A stretch of DNA of 64,000 nucleotides, from contig OX421965.1 in the NCBI GenBank assembly GCA_949128115.1, positions 46,739,257 through 46,803,256 on the forward strand. Direction: 5' to 3'. The DNA comes from Anaspis maculata. Lineage: Eukaryota; Arthropoda; Insecta; Coleoptera; Scraptiidae. This document shows positions 1-12,700 of the stretch, one piece after another (positions within the stretch are counted from its first letter, which is position 1; every line of letters starts with the position of its first letter). The translations under genes were made by a program, and so were the position numbers. The notes below the pieces were generated by a model, which had not been told where the DNA came from, ran no database searches, and was given only the letters and a program-made list of their open reading frames with translations.

Positions 1-3000
1 AGAAGTAATCTTAAATTCGGGCTGAGATTAGTCAACGAAAAAATCCATAGGCGTCTCTTTCAATCATAGTCTTTTGAAAAGCGTGTCTTGATATTTGTGA
101 GAATTTCTCAGTAATTGGCTTTTTGGTCATTTGCTGCAGAATTTCTAGTTCAAAATCGGAATTTTTCCAAACATCCGTCCGGCTTCACCGGTAAAGAAGT
201 AACTTAAATTCGGGCTGAGATTAGTCAACGAAAAAATCCATAGGCGTCTCTTTCGATCATTGTCTTTTTTAAAAGCGTGTCTTAATATTTGTGAGAATTT
301 CTCAGTAATTGGCTTTTTGGTCATTTGCTGCAGAATTTCTAGTTCAAACTCGGAATTTTTCCAAACATCCGTCCGGCTTCACCGGTAAAGAAGTAATCTT
401 AAATTCGGGCTGAGATTTGTCAACGAGAGAATCCATAGGCGTCTCTTTCATCCATAGTCTTTTTCAAAGCGTGTCTTGATATTTGTGAGAATTTCTCATT
501 AATTGGCTTTTTGGTCATTTGCTGCAGAATTTCTAGTTCAAAATCGGAATTGTTCCAAACATCCGTCCGGCTTCACCGGTAAAGAAGTAATCTTAAATTC
601 GGGCTGAGATTAGTCAACGAAAAAATCCAGAGGCGTCTCTTTCAATCATAGTCTTTTCAAAAGCGTGTCTTAATATTTGTGGAAATTTCTCAGTAATTGG
701 CTTTTTGGTCGTTTGCTGCAGAATTTCTAGTTCAAAATCGGAATTTTCCCAAACATCCGTCCGGCTTCACCGGTGAAGAAGTAATCTTAAATTCGGGCTG
801 AGATTAGTCAACGAAAAAATCCATAGGCGTCTCTTTCATCCATAGTCTTTTTCAAAGCGTGTCTTGATATTTGTGGGAATTTTTCAGTAATTGGCTTTTT
901 GGTCATTTGCTGCAGAATTTCTAGTTCAAAATCGGATTTTTTCAAAACATCCGTCCGGCTTCACCGGTAAAGAAGTAATCTTCAATTCGGGCTGAGATTT
1001 GTCAACGAAAAAATCCATAGGCGTCTCTTTCATCCATAGTCTTTTTCAAAGCGTGTCTTGATATTTGTGGGAATTTCTCAGTAATTGGCTTTTTGGTCAT
1101 TTGCTGCAGAATATCTAGTTCAAAATCGGAATTTTCCCAAACATCCGTCCGGCTTCACCGGTAAATAAGTAATCTTAAATTCGGGCTGAGATTAGTCAAC
1201 GAAAAAATCCATAGGCGTCTCTTTCATCCATAGTCTTTTTCAAAGCGTGTCTTAATATTTGTGGAAATTTCTCAGTAATTGGCTTTTTGGTCGTTTGCTG
1301 CAGAATTTCTAGTTCAAAATCGGAATTTTCCCAAACATCCGTCCGGCTTCACCGGTAAAGAAGTAATCTTAAATTCGGGCTGAGATTAGTCAACGAAAAA
1401 ATCCATAGGCGTCTCTTTCATCCATAGTCTTTTTCAAAGCGTGTCTTGATATTTGTGGGAATTTTTCAGTAATTGGCTTTTTGGTCATTTGCTGCAGAAT
1501 TTCTAGTTCAAAATCGGATTTTTTCAAAACATCCGTCCGGCTTCACCGGTGAAGAAGTAATCTTCAATTCGGGCTGAGATTTGTCAACGAAAAAATCCAT
1601 AGGCGTCTCTTTCATCCATAGTCTTTTTCAAAGCGTGTCTTGATATTTGTGGGAATTTCTCAGTAATTGGCTTTTTGGTCATTTGCTGCAAAATATCTAG
1701 TTCAAAATCGGAATTTTCCCAAACATCCGTCCGGCTTCACCGGTAAAGAAGTAATCTTAAATTCGGGCTGAGATTAGTCAACAAAAAAATCCATAGGCGT
1801 CTCTTTCATCCATAGTCTTTTCCAAAACGTGTCTTAATATTTGTGGAAATTTCTCAGTAATTGGCTTTTTGGTCATTTGCTGCAGAATATCTAGTTCAAA
1901 ATCGGAATTTTCCCAAACATCCGTCCGGCTTCACCGGTAAAGAAGTAATCTTAAATTCGGGCTGAGATTAGTCAACGAAAAAATCCATAGGCGTCTCTTT
2001 CATCCATAGTCTTTTTCAAAGCGTGTCTTGATATTTGTGGGAATTTTTCAGTAATTGGCTTTTTGGTCATTTGCTGCAGAATTTCTAGTTCAAAATCGGA
2101 TTTTTTCAAAACATCCGTCCGGCTTCACCGGTAAAGAAGTAATCTTCAATTCGGGCTGAGATTTGTCAACGAAAAAATCCATAGGCGTCTCTTTCATCCA
2201 TAGTCTTTTTCAAAGCGTGTCTTGATATTTGTGGGAATTTCTCAGTAATTGGCTTTTTGGTCATTTGCTGCAGAATATCTAGTTCAAAATCGGAATTTCC
2301 CCAAACATCCGTCCGGCTTCACCGGTAAAGAAGTAATCTTAAATTCGGGCTGAGATTAGTCAACGAAAAAATCCATAGGCGTCTCTTTCATCCATAGTCT
2401 TTTTCAAAGCGTGTCTTGATATTTGTGAGAATTTCTCAGTAATTGGCTTTTTGGTCATTTGCTGCAGAATTTCTAGTTCAAAATCGGAATTTTTGAAACA
2501 TCCGTCCGGCTTCACCGGTAAAGAAGTAATCTTAAATTCGGGCTGAGATTAGTCAACGAAAAAATCCATAGGCGTCTCTTTCAATCATAGTCTTTTGAAA
2601 AGCGTGTCTTGATATTTGTGAGAATTTCTCAGTAATTGGCTTTTTGGTCATTTGCTGCAGAATTTCTAGTTCAAAATCGGAATTTTTCCAAACATCCGTC
2701 CGGCTTCACCGGTAAAGAAGTAACTTAAATTCGGGCTGAGATTAGTCAACGAAAAAATCCATAGGCGTCTCTTTCGATCATAGTCTTTTTAAAAGCGTGT
2801 CTTAATATTTGTGAGAATTTCTCAGTAATTGGCTTTTTGGTCATTTGCTGCAGAATTTCTAGTTCAAACTCGGAATTTTTCCAAACATCCGTCCGGCTTC
2901 ACCGGTAAAGAAGTAATCTTAAATTCGGGCTGAGATTTGTCAACGAGAGAATCCATAGGCGTCTCTTTCATCCATAGTCTTTTTCAAAGCGTGTCTTGAT

Positions 3001-4940
3001 ATTTGTGAGAATTTCTCATTAATTGGCTTTTTGGTCATTTGCTGCAGAATTTCTAGTTCAAAATCGGAATTGTTCCAAACATCCGTCCGGCTTCACCGGT
3101 AAAGAAGTAATCTTAAATTCGGGCTGAGATTAGTCAACGAAAAAATCCATAGGCGTCTCTTTCAATCATAGTCTTTTTAAAAGCGTGTCTTAATATTTGT
3201 GGAAATTTCTCAGTAATTGGCTTTTTGGTCGTTTGCTGCAGAATTTCTAGTTCAAAATCGGAATTTTCCCAAACATCCGTCCGGCTTCACCGGTGAAGAA
3301 GTAATCTTAAATTCGGGCTGAGATTAGTCAACGAAAAAATCCATAGGCGTCTCTTTCATCCATAGTCTTTTTCAAAGCGTGTCTTGATATTTGTGGGAAT
3401 TTTTCAGTAATTGGCTTTTTGGTCATTTGCTGCAGAATTTCTAGTTCAAAATCGGATTTTTTCAAAACATCCGTCCGGCTTCACCGGTAAAGAAGTAATC
3501 TTCAATTCGGGCTGAGATTTGTCAACGAAAAAATCCATAGGCGTCATCCATAGTCTTTTTCAAAGCGTGTCTTGATATTTGTGGGAATTTCTCAGTAATT
3601 GGCTTTTTGGTCATTTGCTGCAGAATATCTAGTTCAAAATCGGAATTTTCCCAAACATCCGTCCGGCTTCACCGGTAAATAAGTAATCTTAAATTCGGGC
3701 TGAGATTAGTCAACGAAAAAATCCATAGGCGTCTCTTTCATCCATAGTCTTTTTCAAAGCGTGTCTTAATATTTGTGGAAATTTCTCAGTAATTGGCTTT
3801 TTGGTCGTTTGCTGCAGAATTTCTAGTTCAAAATCGGAATTTTCCCAAACATCCGTCCGGCTTCACCGGTAAAGAAGTAATCTTAAATTCGGGCTGAGAT
3901 TAGTCAACGAAAAAATCCATAGGCGTCTCTTTCATCCATAGTCTTTTTCAAAGCGTGTCTTGATATTTGTGGGAATTTTTCAGTAATTGGCTTTTTGGTC
4001 ATTTGCTGCAGAATTTCTAGTTCAAAATCGGATTTTTTCAAAACATCCGTCCGGCTTCACCGGTGAAGAAGTAATCTTCAATTCGGGCTGAGATTTGTCA
4101 ACGAAAAAATCCATAGGCGTCTCTTTCATCCATAGTCTTTTTCAAAGCGTGTCTTGATATTTGTGGGAATTTCTCAGTAATTGGCTTTTTGGTCATTTGC
4201 TGCAAAATATCTAGTTCAAAATCGGAATTTTCCCAAACATCCGTCCGGCTTCACCGGTGAAGAAGTAATCTTAAATTCGGGCTGAGATTAGTCAACAAAA
4301 AAATCCATAGGCGTCTCTTTCATCCATAGTCTTTTCCAAAACGTGTCTTAATATTTGTGGAAATTTCTCAGTAATTGGCTTTTTGGTCATTTGCTGCAGA
4401 ATATCTAGTTCAAAATCGGAATTTTCCCAAACATCCGTCCGGCTTCACCGGTAAAGAAGTAATCTTAAATTCGGGCTGAGATTAGTCAACGAAAAAATCC
4501 ATAGGCGTCTCTTTCATCCATAGTCTTTTTCAAAGCGTGTCTTGATATTTGTGGGAATTTTTCAGTAATTGGCTTTTTGGTCATTTGCTGCAGAATTTCT
4601 AGTTCAAAATCGGATTTTTTCAAAACATCCGTCCGGCTTCACCGGTAAAGAAGTAATCTTCAATTCGGGCTGAGATTTGTCAACGAAAAAATCCATAGGC
4701 GTCTCTTTCATCCATAGTCTTTTTCAAAGCGTGTCTTGATATTTGTGGGAATTTCTCAGTAATTGGCTTTTTGGTCATTTGCTGCAGAATATCTAGTTCA
4801 AAATCGGAATTTCCCCAAACATCCGTCCGGCTTCACCGGTAAAGAAGTAATCTTAAATTCGGGCTGAGATTAGTCAACGAAAAAATCCATAGGCGTCTCT
4901 TTCATCCATAGTCTTTTTCAAAGCGTGTCTTGATATTTGT
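1..4940. repeat. Higher-order repeat: 13-monomer block in two copies
   Basis: The first 2521 bases recur from 2522 (13 x 194 = 2522) with the same order of monomer variants. Shared diagnostic variants include CTTTTGAAAAGC, CAACGAGAGAATCC, GGAATTGTTCC and GGAATTTCCCC, each at the matching place. The two copies differ by only a few events: one T in a T-run near 270, CCAGAGGC versus CCATAGGC near 628, and a 6-bp deletion at about 3545 in copy 2. These account for the offset falling from 2521 to 2514. The correspondence ends in the 13th monomer of copy 2 near 4940. Confidence 0.9.
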
Positions 4941-5086
4941 GAGAATTTCTCAGTTATTGGCTTTTTGGTCATTTGCTGCAGAATTTCTAGTTCAAAATCG
5001 GAATTGTTCCAAACATCCGTCCGGCTTCACCGGTAAAGAAGTAATCTTAAATTCGGGCTGAGATTTGTCAACGAGAGAATCCATAG

Positions 5087-8000
5087 GCGTCTCTCTCATC
5101 CATAGTCTTTTTCAAAGCGTGTCTTGATATTTGTGAGAATTTCTCAGTAATTGGCTTTTTGGTCATTTGCTGCAGAATTTCTAGTTCAAAATCGGAATTT
5201 TTCCAAACATCCGTCCGGCTTCACCGGTAAAGAAGTAATCTTAAATTCGGGCTGGGATTAGTCAATGAAAAAATCCATAGGCGTCTCTTTCATCCATAGT
5301 CTTTTCCAAAGCGTGTATAGATATTCGTGAGAATTTTTTAGTAGTTGGCTTTTTGGTCATTTGCTGCAGAATTTCTAGTTCAAAGTCGGAATTATTTAAA
5401 CATCCGTCTGGCTTCACCGGTAAAGAAGTAATCTTAAATTCGGGCTGAGATTAGTCAACGAAAAAATCCATAGGCGTCTCTTTCATCCATAGTCTTTTTC
5501 AAAGCGTGTCTTGATATTTGTGAGAATTTCTCAGTAATTGGCTTTTTGGTCAATTGCTGCAGAATTTCTAGTTCAAAGTCGGAATTATTTAAACATCCGT
5601 CTGGCTTCACCGGTAAAGAAGTAATCTTAAATTCGGGCTGGGATTAGTCAATGAAAAAATCCATAGGCGTCTCTTTCATCCATAGTCTTTTTCAAAGCGT
5701 GTATTGATATTCGTGAGAATTTCTCAGTAATTGGCTTTTTGGTCATTTGCTGCAGAATTTCTAGTTCAAAATCGGAATTTTTGAAACATCCGTCTGGCTT
5801 CACCGGTAAAGAAGTAATCTTAAATTCGGGCTGAGATTAGTCAACGAAAAAATCCATAGGCGTCTCTTTCATCCATAGTCTTTTTCAAAGCGTGTCTTGA
5901 TATTTGTGAGAATTTCTCATTAATTGGCTTTTTGGTCATTTGCTGCAGAATTTCTAGTTCAAAATCGGAATTGTTCCAAACATCCGTCCGGCTTCACCGG
6001 TAAAGAAGTAATCTTAAATTCGGGCTGAGATTAGTCAACGAAAAAATCCATAGGCGTCTCTTTCAATTATAGTCTTTTTAAAAGCGTCTCTTAATATTTG
6101 TGGAAATTTCTCAGTAATTGGCTTTTTGGTCGTTTGCTGCAGAATTTCTAGTTCAAAATCGGAATTTTCCCAAACATCCGTCCGGCTTCACCGGTAAAGA
6201 AGTAATCTTAAATTCGGGCTGAGATTAGTCAACGAAAAAATCCATAGGCGTCTCTTTCATCCATAGTCTTTTTCAAAGCGTGTCTTGATATTTGTGGGAA
6301 TTTTTCAGTAATTGGCTTTTTGGTCATTTGCTGCAGAATTTCTAGTTCAAAATCGGATTTTTTCAAAACATCCGTCCGGCTTCACCGGTAAAGAAGTAAT
6401 CTTCAATTCGGGCTGAGATTTGTCAACGAAAAAATCCATAGGCGTCTCTTTCATCCATAGTCTTTTTCAAAGCGTGTCTTGATATTTGTGGGAATTTCTC
6501 AGTAATTGGCTCTTTGGTCATTTGCTGCAGAATATCTAGTTCAAAATCGGAATTATTTAAACATCCGTCTGGCTTCACCGGTAAAGAAGTAATCTTAAAT
6601 TCGGGCTGAGATTAGTCAACGAAAAAATCCATAGGCGTCTCTTTCATCCATAGTCTTTTTCAAAGCGTGTCTTGATATTTGTGGGAATTTCTCAGTAATT
6701 GGCTTTTTGGTCATTTGCTGCAGAATTTCTAGTTCTAAATCGGAATTGTTCCAAACATCCGTCCGGCTTCACCGGTAAAGAAGTGATCTTAAATTCGGGC
6801 TGAGATTAGTCAACGAAAAAATCCATAGGCGTCTCTTTCATCCATAGTCTTTTTCAAAGCGTGTCTTAATATTTGTGGAAATTTCTCAGTAATTGGCTTT
6901 TTGGTCATTTGCTGCAGAATATCTAGTTCAAAATCAGAATTTTCCCAAACATCCGTCCGGCTTCACCGGTAAAGAAGTAATCTTAAATTCGGGCTGAGAT
7001 TAGTCAACGAAAAAATCCATAGGCGTCTCTTTCATCCATAGTCTTTTTCAAAGCGTGTCTTGATATTTGTGGGAATTTTTCAGTAATTGGCTTTTTGGTC
7101 ATTTGCTGCAGAATTTCTAGTTCAAAATCGGATTTTTTCAAAACATCCGTCCGGCTTCACCGGTAAAGAAGTAATCTTCAATTCGGGCTGAGATTTGTCA
7201 ACGAAAAAATCCATAGGCGTCTCTTTCATCCATAGTCTTTTTCAAAGCGTGTCTTGATATTTGTGGGAGTTTCTCAGTAATTGGCTTTTTGGTCATTTGC
7301 TGCAGAATATCTAGTTCAAAATCGGAATTTTCCCAAACATCCGTCCGGCTTCACCGGTAAAGAAGTAATCTTAAATTCGGGCTGAGATTAGTCAACGAAA
7401 AAATCCATAGGCGTCTCTTTCATCCATAGTCTTTTTCAAAGCGTGTCTTGATATTTGTGGGAATTTTTCAGTAATTGGCTTTTTGGTCATTTGCTGCAGA
7501 ATTTCTAGTTCAAAATCGGAATTTTTCAAAACATCCGTCCGGCTTCACCGGTAAAGAAGTAATCCTAAGTTCGGGCTGAGATTAGTCAACGAAAAAATCC
7601 ATAGGCGTCTCTTTCGATCATAGTCTTTTTCAAAGCGTGTCTTAATATTTGTGAGAATTTCTCAGTAATTGGCTTTTTGGTCATTTGCTGCAGAATTTCT
7701 AGTTCAAAATCGGAATTTTTCCAAACATCCGTCCGGCTTCACCGGTAAAGAAGTAACTTAAGTTCGGGCTGAGATTAGTCAACGAAAAAATCCATAGGCG
7801 TCTCTTTCATCCATAGGCTTTTTCAAAGCGTGTCTTGATATTTATGAGAATTTCTCAGTAATTGGCTTTTTGGTCATTTGCTGCAGAATTTCTAGTTCAA
7901 AATCGGAATTGTTCCAAACATCCGTCCGGCTTCACCGGTAAAGAAGTAATCTTAAATTCGGGCTGAGATTTGTCAACGAGAGAATCCATAGGCGTCTCTC

Positions 8001-9700
8001 TCATCCATAGTCTTTTTCAAAGCGTGTCTTGATATTTGTGAGAATTTCTCAGTAATTGGCTTTTTGGTCATTTGCTGCAGAATTTCTAGTTCAAAATCGG
8101 AATTTTTCCAAACATCCGTCCGGCTTCACCGGTAAAGAAGTAATCTTAAATTCGGGCTGGGATTAGTCAATGAAAAAATCCATAGGCGTCTCTTTCATCC
8201 ATAGTCTTTTCCAAAGCGTGTATAGATATTCGTGAGAATTTTTTAGTAGTTGGCTTTTTGGTCATTTGCTGCAGAATTTCTAGTTCAAAATCGGAATTAT
8301 TTAAACATCCGTCTGGCTTCACCGGTAAAGAAGTAATCTTGAATTCGGGCTGGGATTAGTCAATGAAAAAATCCATAGGCGTCTCTTTCATCCATAGTCT
8401 TTTTCAAAGCGTGTATTGATATTCGTGAGAATTTCTCAGTAATTGGCTTTTTGGTCATTTGCTGCAGAATTTCTAGTTCAAATTCGGAATTTTTGAAACA
8501 TCCGTCCGGCTTCACCGGTAAAGAAGTAATCTTAAATTCGGGCTGAGATTAGTCAACGAAAAAATCCATAGGCGTCTCTTTCATCCATAGTCTTTTTCAA
8601 AGCGTGTCTTGATATTTGTGAGAATTTCTCAGTAATTGGCTTTTTGGTCAATTGCTGCAGAATTTCTAGTTCAAAGTCGGAATTATTTAAACATCCGTCT
8701 GGCTTCACCGGTAAAGAAGTAATCTTAAATTCGGGCTGGGATTAGTCAATGAAAAAATCCATAGGCGTCTCTTTCATCCATAGTCTTTTTCAAAGCGTGT
8801 ATTGATATTCGTGAGAATTTCTCAGTAATTGGCTTTTTGGTCATTTGCTGCAGAATTTCTAGTTCAAAATCGGAATTTTTGAAACATCCGTCTGGCTTCA
8901 CCGGTAAAGAAGTAATCTTAAATTCGGGCTGAGATTAGTCAACGAAAAAATCCATAGGCGTCTCTTTCATCCATAGTCTTTTTCAAAGCGTGTCTTGATA
9001 TTTGTGAGAATTTCTCATTAATTGGCTTTTTGGTCATTTGCTGCAGAATTTCTAGTTCAAAATCGGAATTGTTCCAAACATCCGTCCGGCTTCACCGGTA
9101 AAGAAGTAATCTTAAATTCGGGCTGAGATTAGTCAACGAAAAAATCCATAGGCGTCTCTTTCAATTATAGTCTTTTTAAAAGCGTCTCTTAATATTTGTG
9201 GAAATTTCTCAGTAATTGGCTTTTTGGTCGTTTGCTGCAGAATTTCTAGTTCAAAATCGGAATTTTCCCAAACATCCGTCCGGCTTCACCGGTAAAGAAG
9301 TAATCTTAAATTCGGGCTGAGATTAGTCAACGAAAAAATCCATAGGCGTCTCTTTCATCCATAGTCTTTTTCAAAGCGTGTCTTGATATTTGTGGGAATT
9401 TTTCAGTAATTGGCTTTTTGGTCATTTGCTGCAGAATTTCTAGTTCAAAATCGGATTTTTTCAAAACATCCGTCCGGCTTCACCGGTAAAGAAGTAATCT
9501 TCAATTCGGGCTGAGATTTGTCAACGAAAAAATCCATAGGCGTCTCTTTCATCCATAGTCTTTTTCAAAGCGTGTCTTGATATTTGTGGGAATTTCTCAG
9601 TAATTGGCTCTTTGGTCATTTGCTGCAGAATATCTAGTTCAAAATCGGAATTATTTAAACATCCGTCTGGCTTCACCGGTAAAGAAGTAATCTTGAATTC
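5087..9700. repeat. Higher-order repeat: 15/16-monomer block in two copies
   Basis: A run of variant monomers marked by GCGTCTCTCTCATCC (5087 and 7992) and GTGTATAGATATTCGTGAG (5311 and 8216) repeats at an offset of 2905 bp, about 15 monomers. Further right the same correspondence continues at an offset of 3098 bp, for example TTCAATTATAGTC near 6065 and 9163. The step of 193 bp means one copy gained or lost exactly one monomer. A third related block starts near 11870 (GTGTATAGATATTCG at about 12087), 3871 bp after the second. Confidence 0.8.
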
Positions 9701-12700
9701 GGGCTGGGATTAGTCAATGAAAAAATCCATAGGCGTCTCTTACATCCATAGTCTTTTTCAAAGCGTGTATTGATATTCGTGAGAATTTCTCAGTAATTGG
9801 CTTTTTGGTCATTTGCTGCAGAATTTCTAGTTCAAATTCGGAATTTTTGAAACATCCGTCCGGCTTCACCGGTAAAGAAGTAATCTTAAATTCGGGCTGA
9901 GATTAGTCAACGAAAAAATCCATAGGCGTCTCTTTCATCCATAGTCTTTTTCAAAGCGTGTATTGATATTCGTGAGAATTTCTCAGTAATTGGCTTTTTG
10001 GTCATTTGCTGCAGAATTTCTAGTTCAAATTCGGAATTTTTGAAACATCCGTCCGGCTTCACCGGTAAAGAAGTAATCTTGAATTCGGGCTGGGATTAGT
10101 CAATGAAAAAATCCATAGGCGTCTCTTTCATCCATAGTCTTTTTCAAAGCGTGTATTGATATTCGTGAGAATTTCTCAGTAATTGGCTTTTTGGTCATTT
10201 GCTGCAGAATTTCTAGTTCAAAATCGGAATTTTTGAAACATCCGTCCGGCTTCACCGGTAAAGAAGTAATCTTAAATTCGGGCTGAGATTAGTCAACGAA
10301 AAAATCCATAGGCGTCTCTTTCAATCATAGTCTTTTTAAAAGCGTGTCTTGATATTTGTGAGAATTTCTCAGTAATTGGCTTTTTGGTCATTTGCTGCAG
10401 AATTTCTAGTTCAAAATTGGAATTTTTCCAAACATCCGTCCGGCTTCACCGGTAAAGAAGTAATCTTAAATTCGGGCTGAGATTTGTCAACGAGAGAATC
10501 CATAGGCGTCTCTTTCATCCATAGTCTTTTTCAAAGCGTGTCTTAATATTTGTGGAAATTTCTCAGTAATTGGCTTTTTGGTCATTTGCTGCAGAATATC
10601 TAGTTCAAAATCAGAATTTTCCCAAACATCCGTCCGGCTTCACCGGTAAAGAAGTAATCTTAAATTCGGGCTGAGATTAGTCAACGAAAAAATCCATAGG
10701 CGTCTCGTTCATCCATAGTCTTTTTCAAAGCGTGTCTTGATATTTGTGGGAATTTTTCAGTATTTGGCTTTTTGGTCATTTGCTGCAGAATTTCTAGTTC
10801 AAAATCGGATTTTTTCAAAACATCCGTCCGGCTTCACCGGTAAAGAAGTAATCTTCAATTCGGGCTGAGATTTGTCAACGAAAAAATCCATAGGCGTCTC
10901 TTTCATCCATAGTCTTTTTCAAAGCGTGTCTTGATATTTGTGGGAGTTTCTCAGTAATTGGCTTTTTGGTCATTTGCTGCAGAATATCTAGTTCAAAATC
11001 GGAATTTTCCCAAACATCCGTCCGGCTTCACCGGTAAAGAAGTAATCTTAAATTCGGGCTGAGATTAGTCAACGAAAAAATCCATAGGCGTCTCTTTCAT
11101 CCATAGTCTTTTTCAAAGCGTGTCTTGATATTTGTGGGAATTTTTCAGTAATTGGCTTTTTGGTCATTTGCTGCAGAATTTCTAGTTCAAAATCGGATTT
11201 TTTCAAAACATCCGTCCGGCTTCACCGGTAAAGAAGTAATCTTCAATTCGGGCTGAGATTTGTCAACGAAAAAATCCATAGGCGTCTCTTTCATCCATAG
11301 TCTTTTTCAAAGCGTGTCTTGATATTTGTGAGAATTTCTCAGTAATTGGCTTTTTGGTCATTTGCTGCAGAATTTCTAGTTCAAAATCGGAATTTTTCAA
11401 AACATCCGTCCGGCTTCACCGGTAAAGAAGTAATCCTAAATTCGGGCTGAGATTAGTCAACGAAAAAGTCCATAGGCGTCTCTTTCGATCATAGTCTTTT
11501 TCAAAGCGTGTCTTAATATTTGTGAGAATTTCTCAGTAATTGGCTTTTTGGTCATTTGCTGCAGAATTTCTAGTTCAAAATCGGAATTTTTCCAAACATC
11601 CGTCCGGCTTCACCGGTAAAGAAGTAACTTAAGTTCGGGCTGAGATTAGTCAACGAAAAAATCCATAGGCGTCTCTTTCATCCATAGGCTTTTTCAAAGC
11701 GTGTCTTGATATTTATGAGAATTTCTCAGTAATTGGCTTTTTGGTCATTTGCTGCAGAATTTCTAGTTCAAAATCGGAATTGTTCCAAACATCCGTCCGG
11801 CTTCACCGGTAAAGAAGTAATCTTAAATTCGGGCTGAGATTTGTCAACGAGAGAATCCATAGGCGTCTCTCTCATCCATAGTCTTTTTCAAAGCGTGTCT
11901 TTATATTTGTGAGAATTTCTCAGTAATTGGCTTTATGGTCATTTGCTGCAGAATTTCTAGTTCAAAATCGGAATTTTTCCAAACATCCGTCCGGCTTCAC
12001 CGGTAAAGAAGTAATCTTAAATTCGGGCTGGGATTAGTCAATGAAAAAATCCATAGGCGTCTCTTTCATCCATAGTCTTTTTCAAAGCGTGTATAGATAT
12101 TCGTGAGAATTTTTCAGTAATTGGCTTTTTGGTCATTTGCTGCAGAATTTCTAGTTCAAAATCGGAATTATTTAAACATCCGTCTGGCTTCACCGGTAAA
12201 GAAGTAATCTTGAATTCGGGCTGGGATTAGTCAATGGAAAAATCCATAGGCGTCTCTTTCATCCATAGTCTTTTTCAAAGCGTGTTTTGATATTCGTGAG
12301 AATTTCTCAGTAATTGGCTTTTTGGTCATTTGCTGCAGAATTTCTAGTTCAAAATCGGAATTTTTTAAACATCCGTCTGGCTTCACCGGTAAAGAAGTAA
12401 TCTTAAATTCGGGCTGAGATTAGTCAACGAAAAAATCCATAGGCGTCTCTTTCATCCATAGTCTTTTTCAAAGCGTGTCTTGATATTTGTGGGAATTTCT
12501 CAGTAATTGGCTTTTTGGTCATTTGCTGCAGAATTTCTAGTTCAAAATCGGAATTGTTCCAAACATCCGTCCGGCTTCACCGGTAAAGAAGTAATCTTAA
12601 ATTCGGGCTGAGATTAGTCAACGAAAAAATCCATAGGCGTCTCTTTCAATCATAGTCTATTTAAAGCGTGTCTTAATATTTGTGAGAATTTCTCAGTAAT

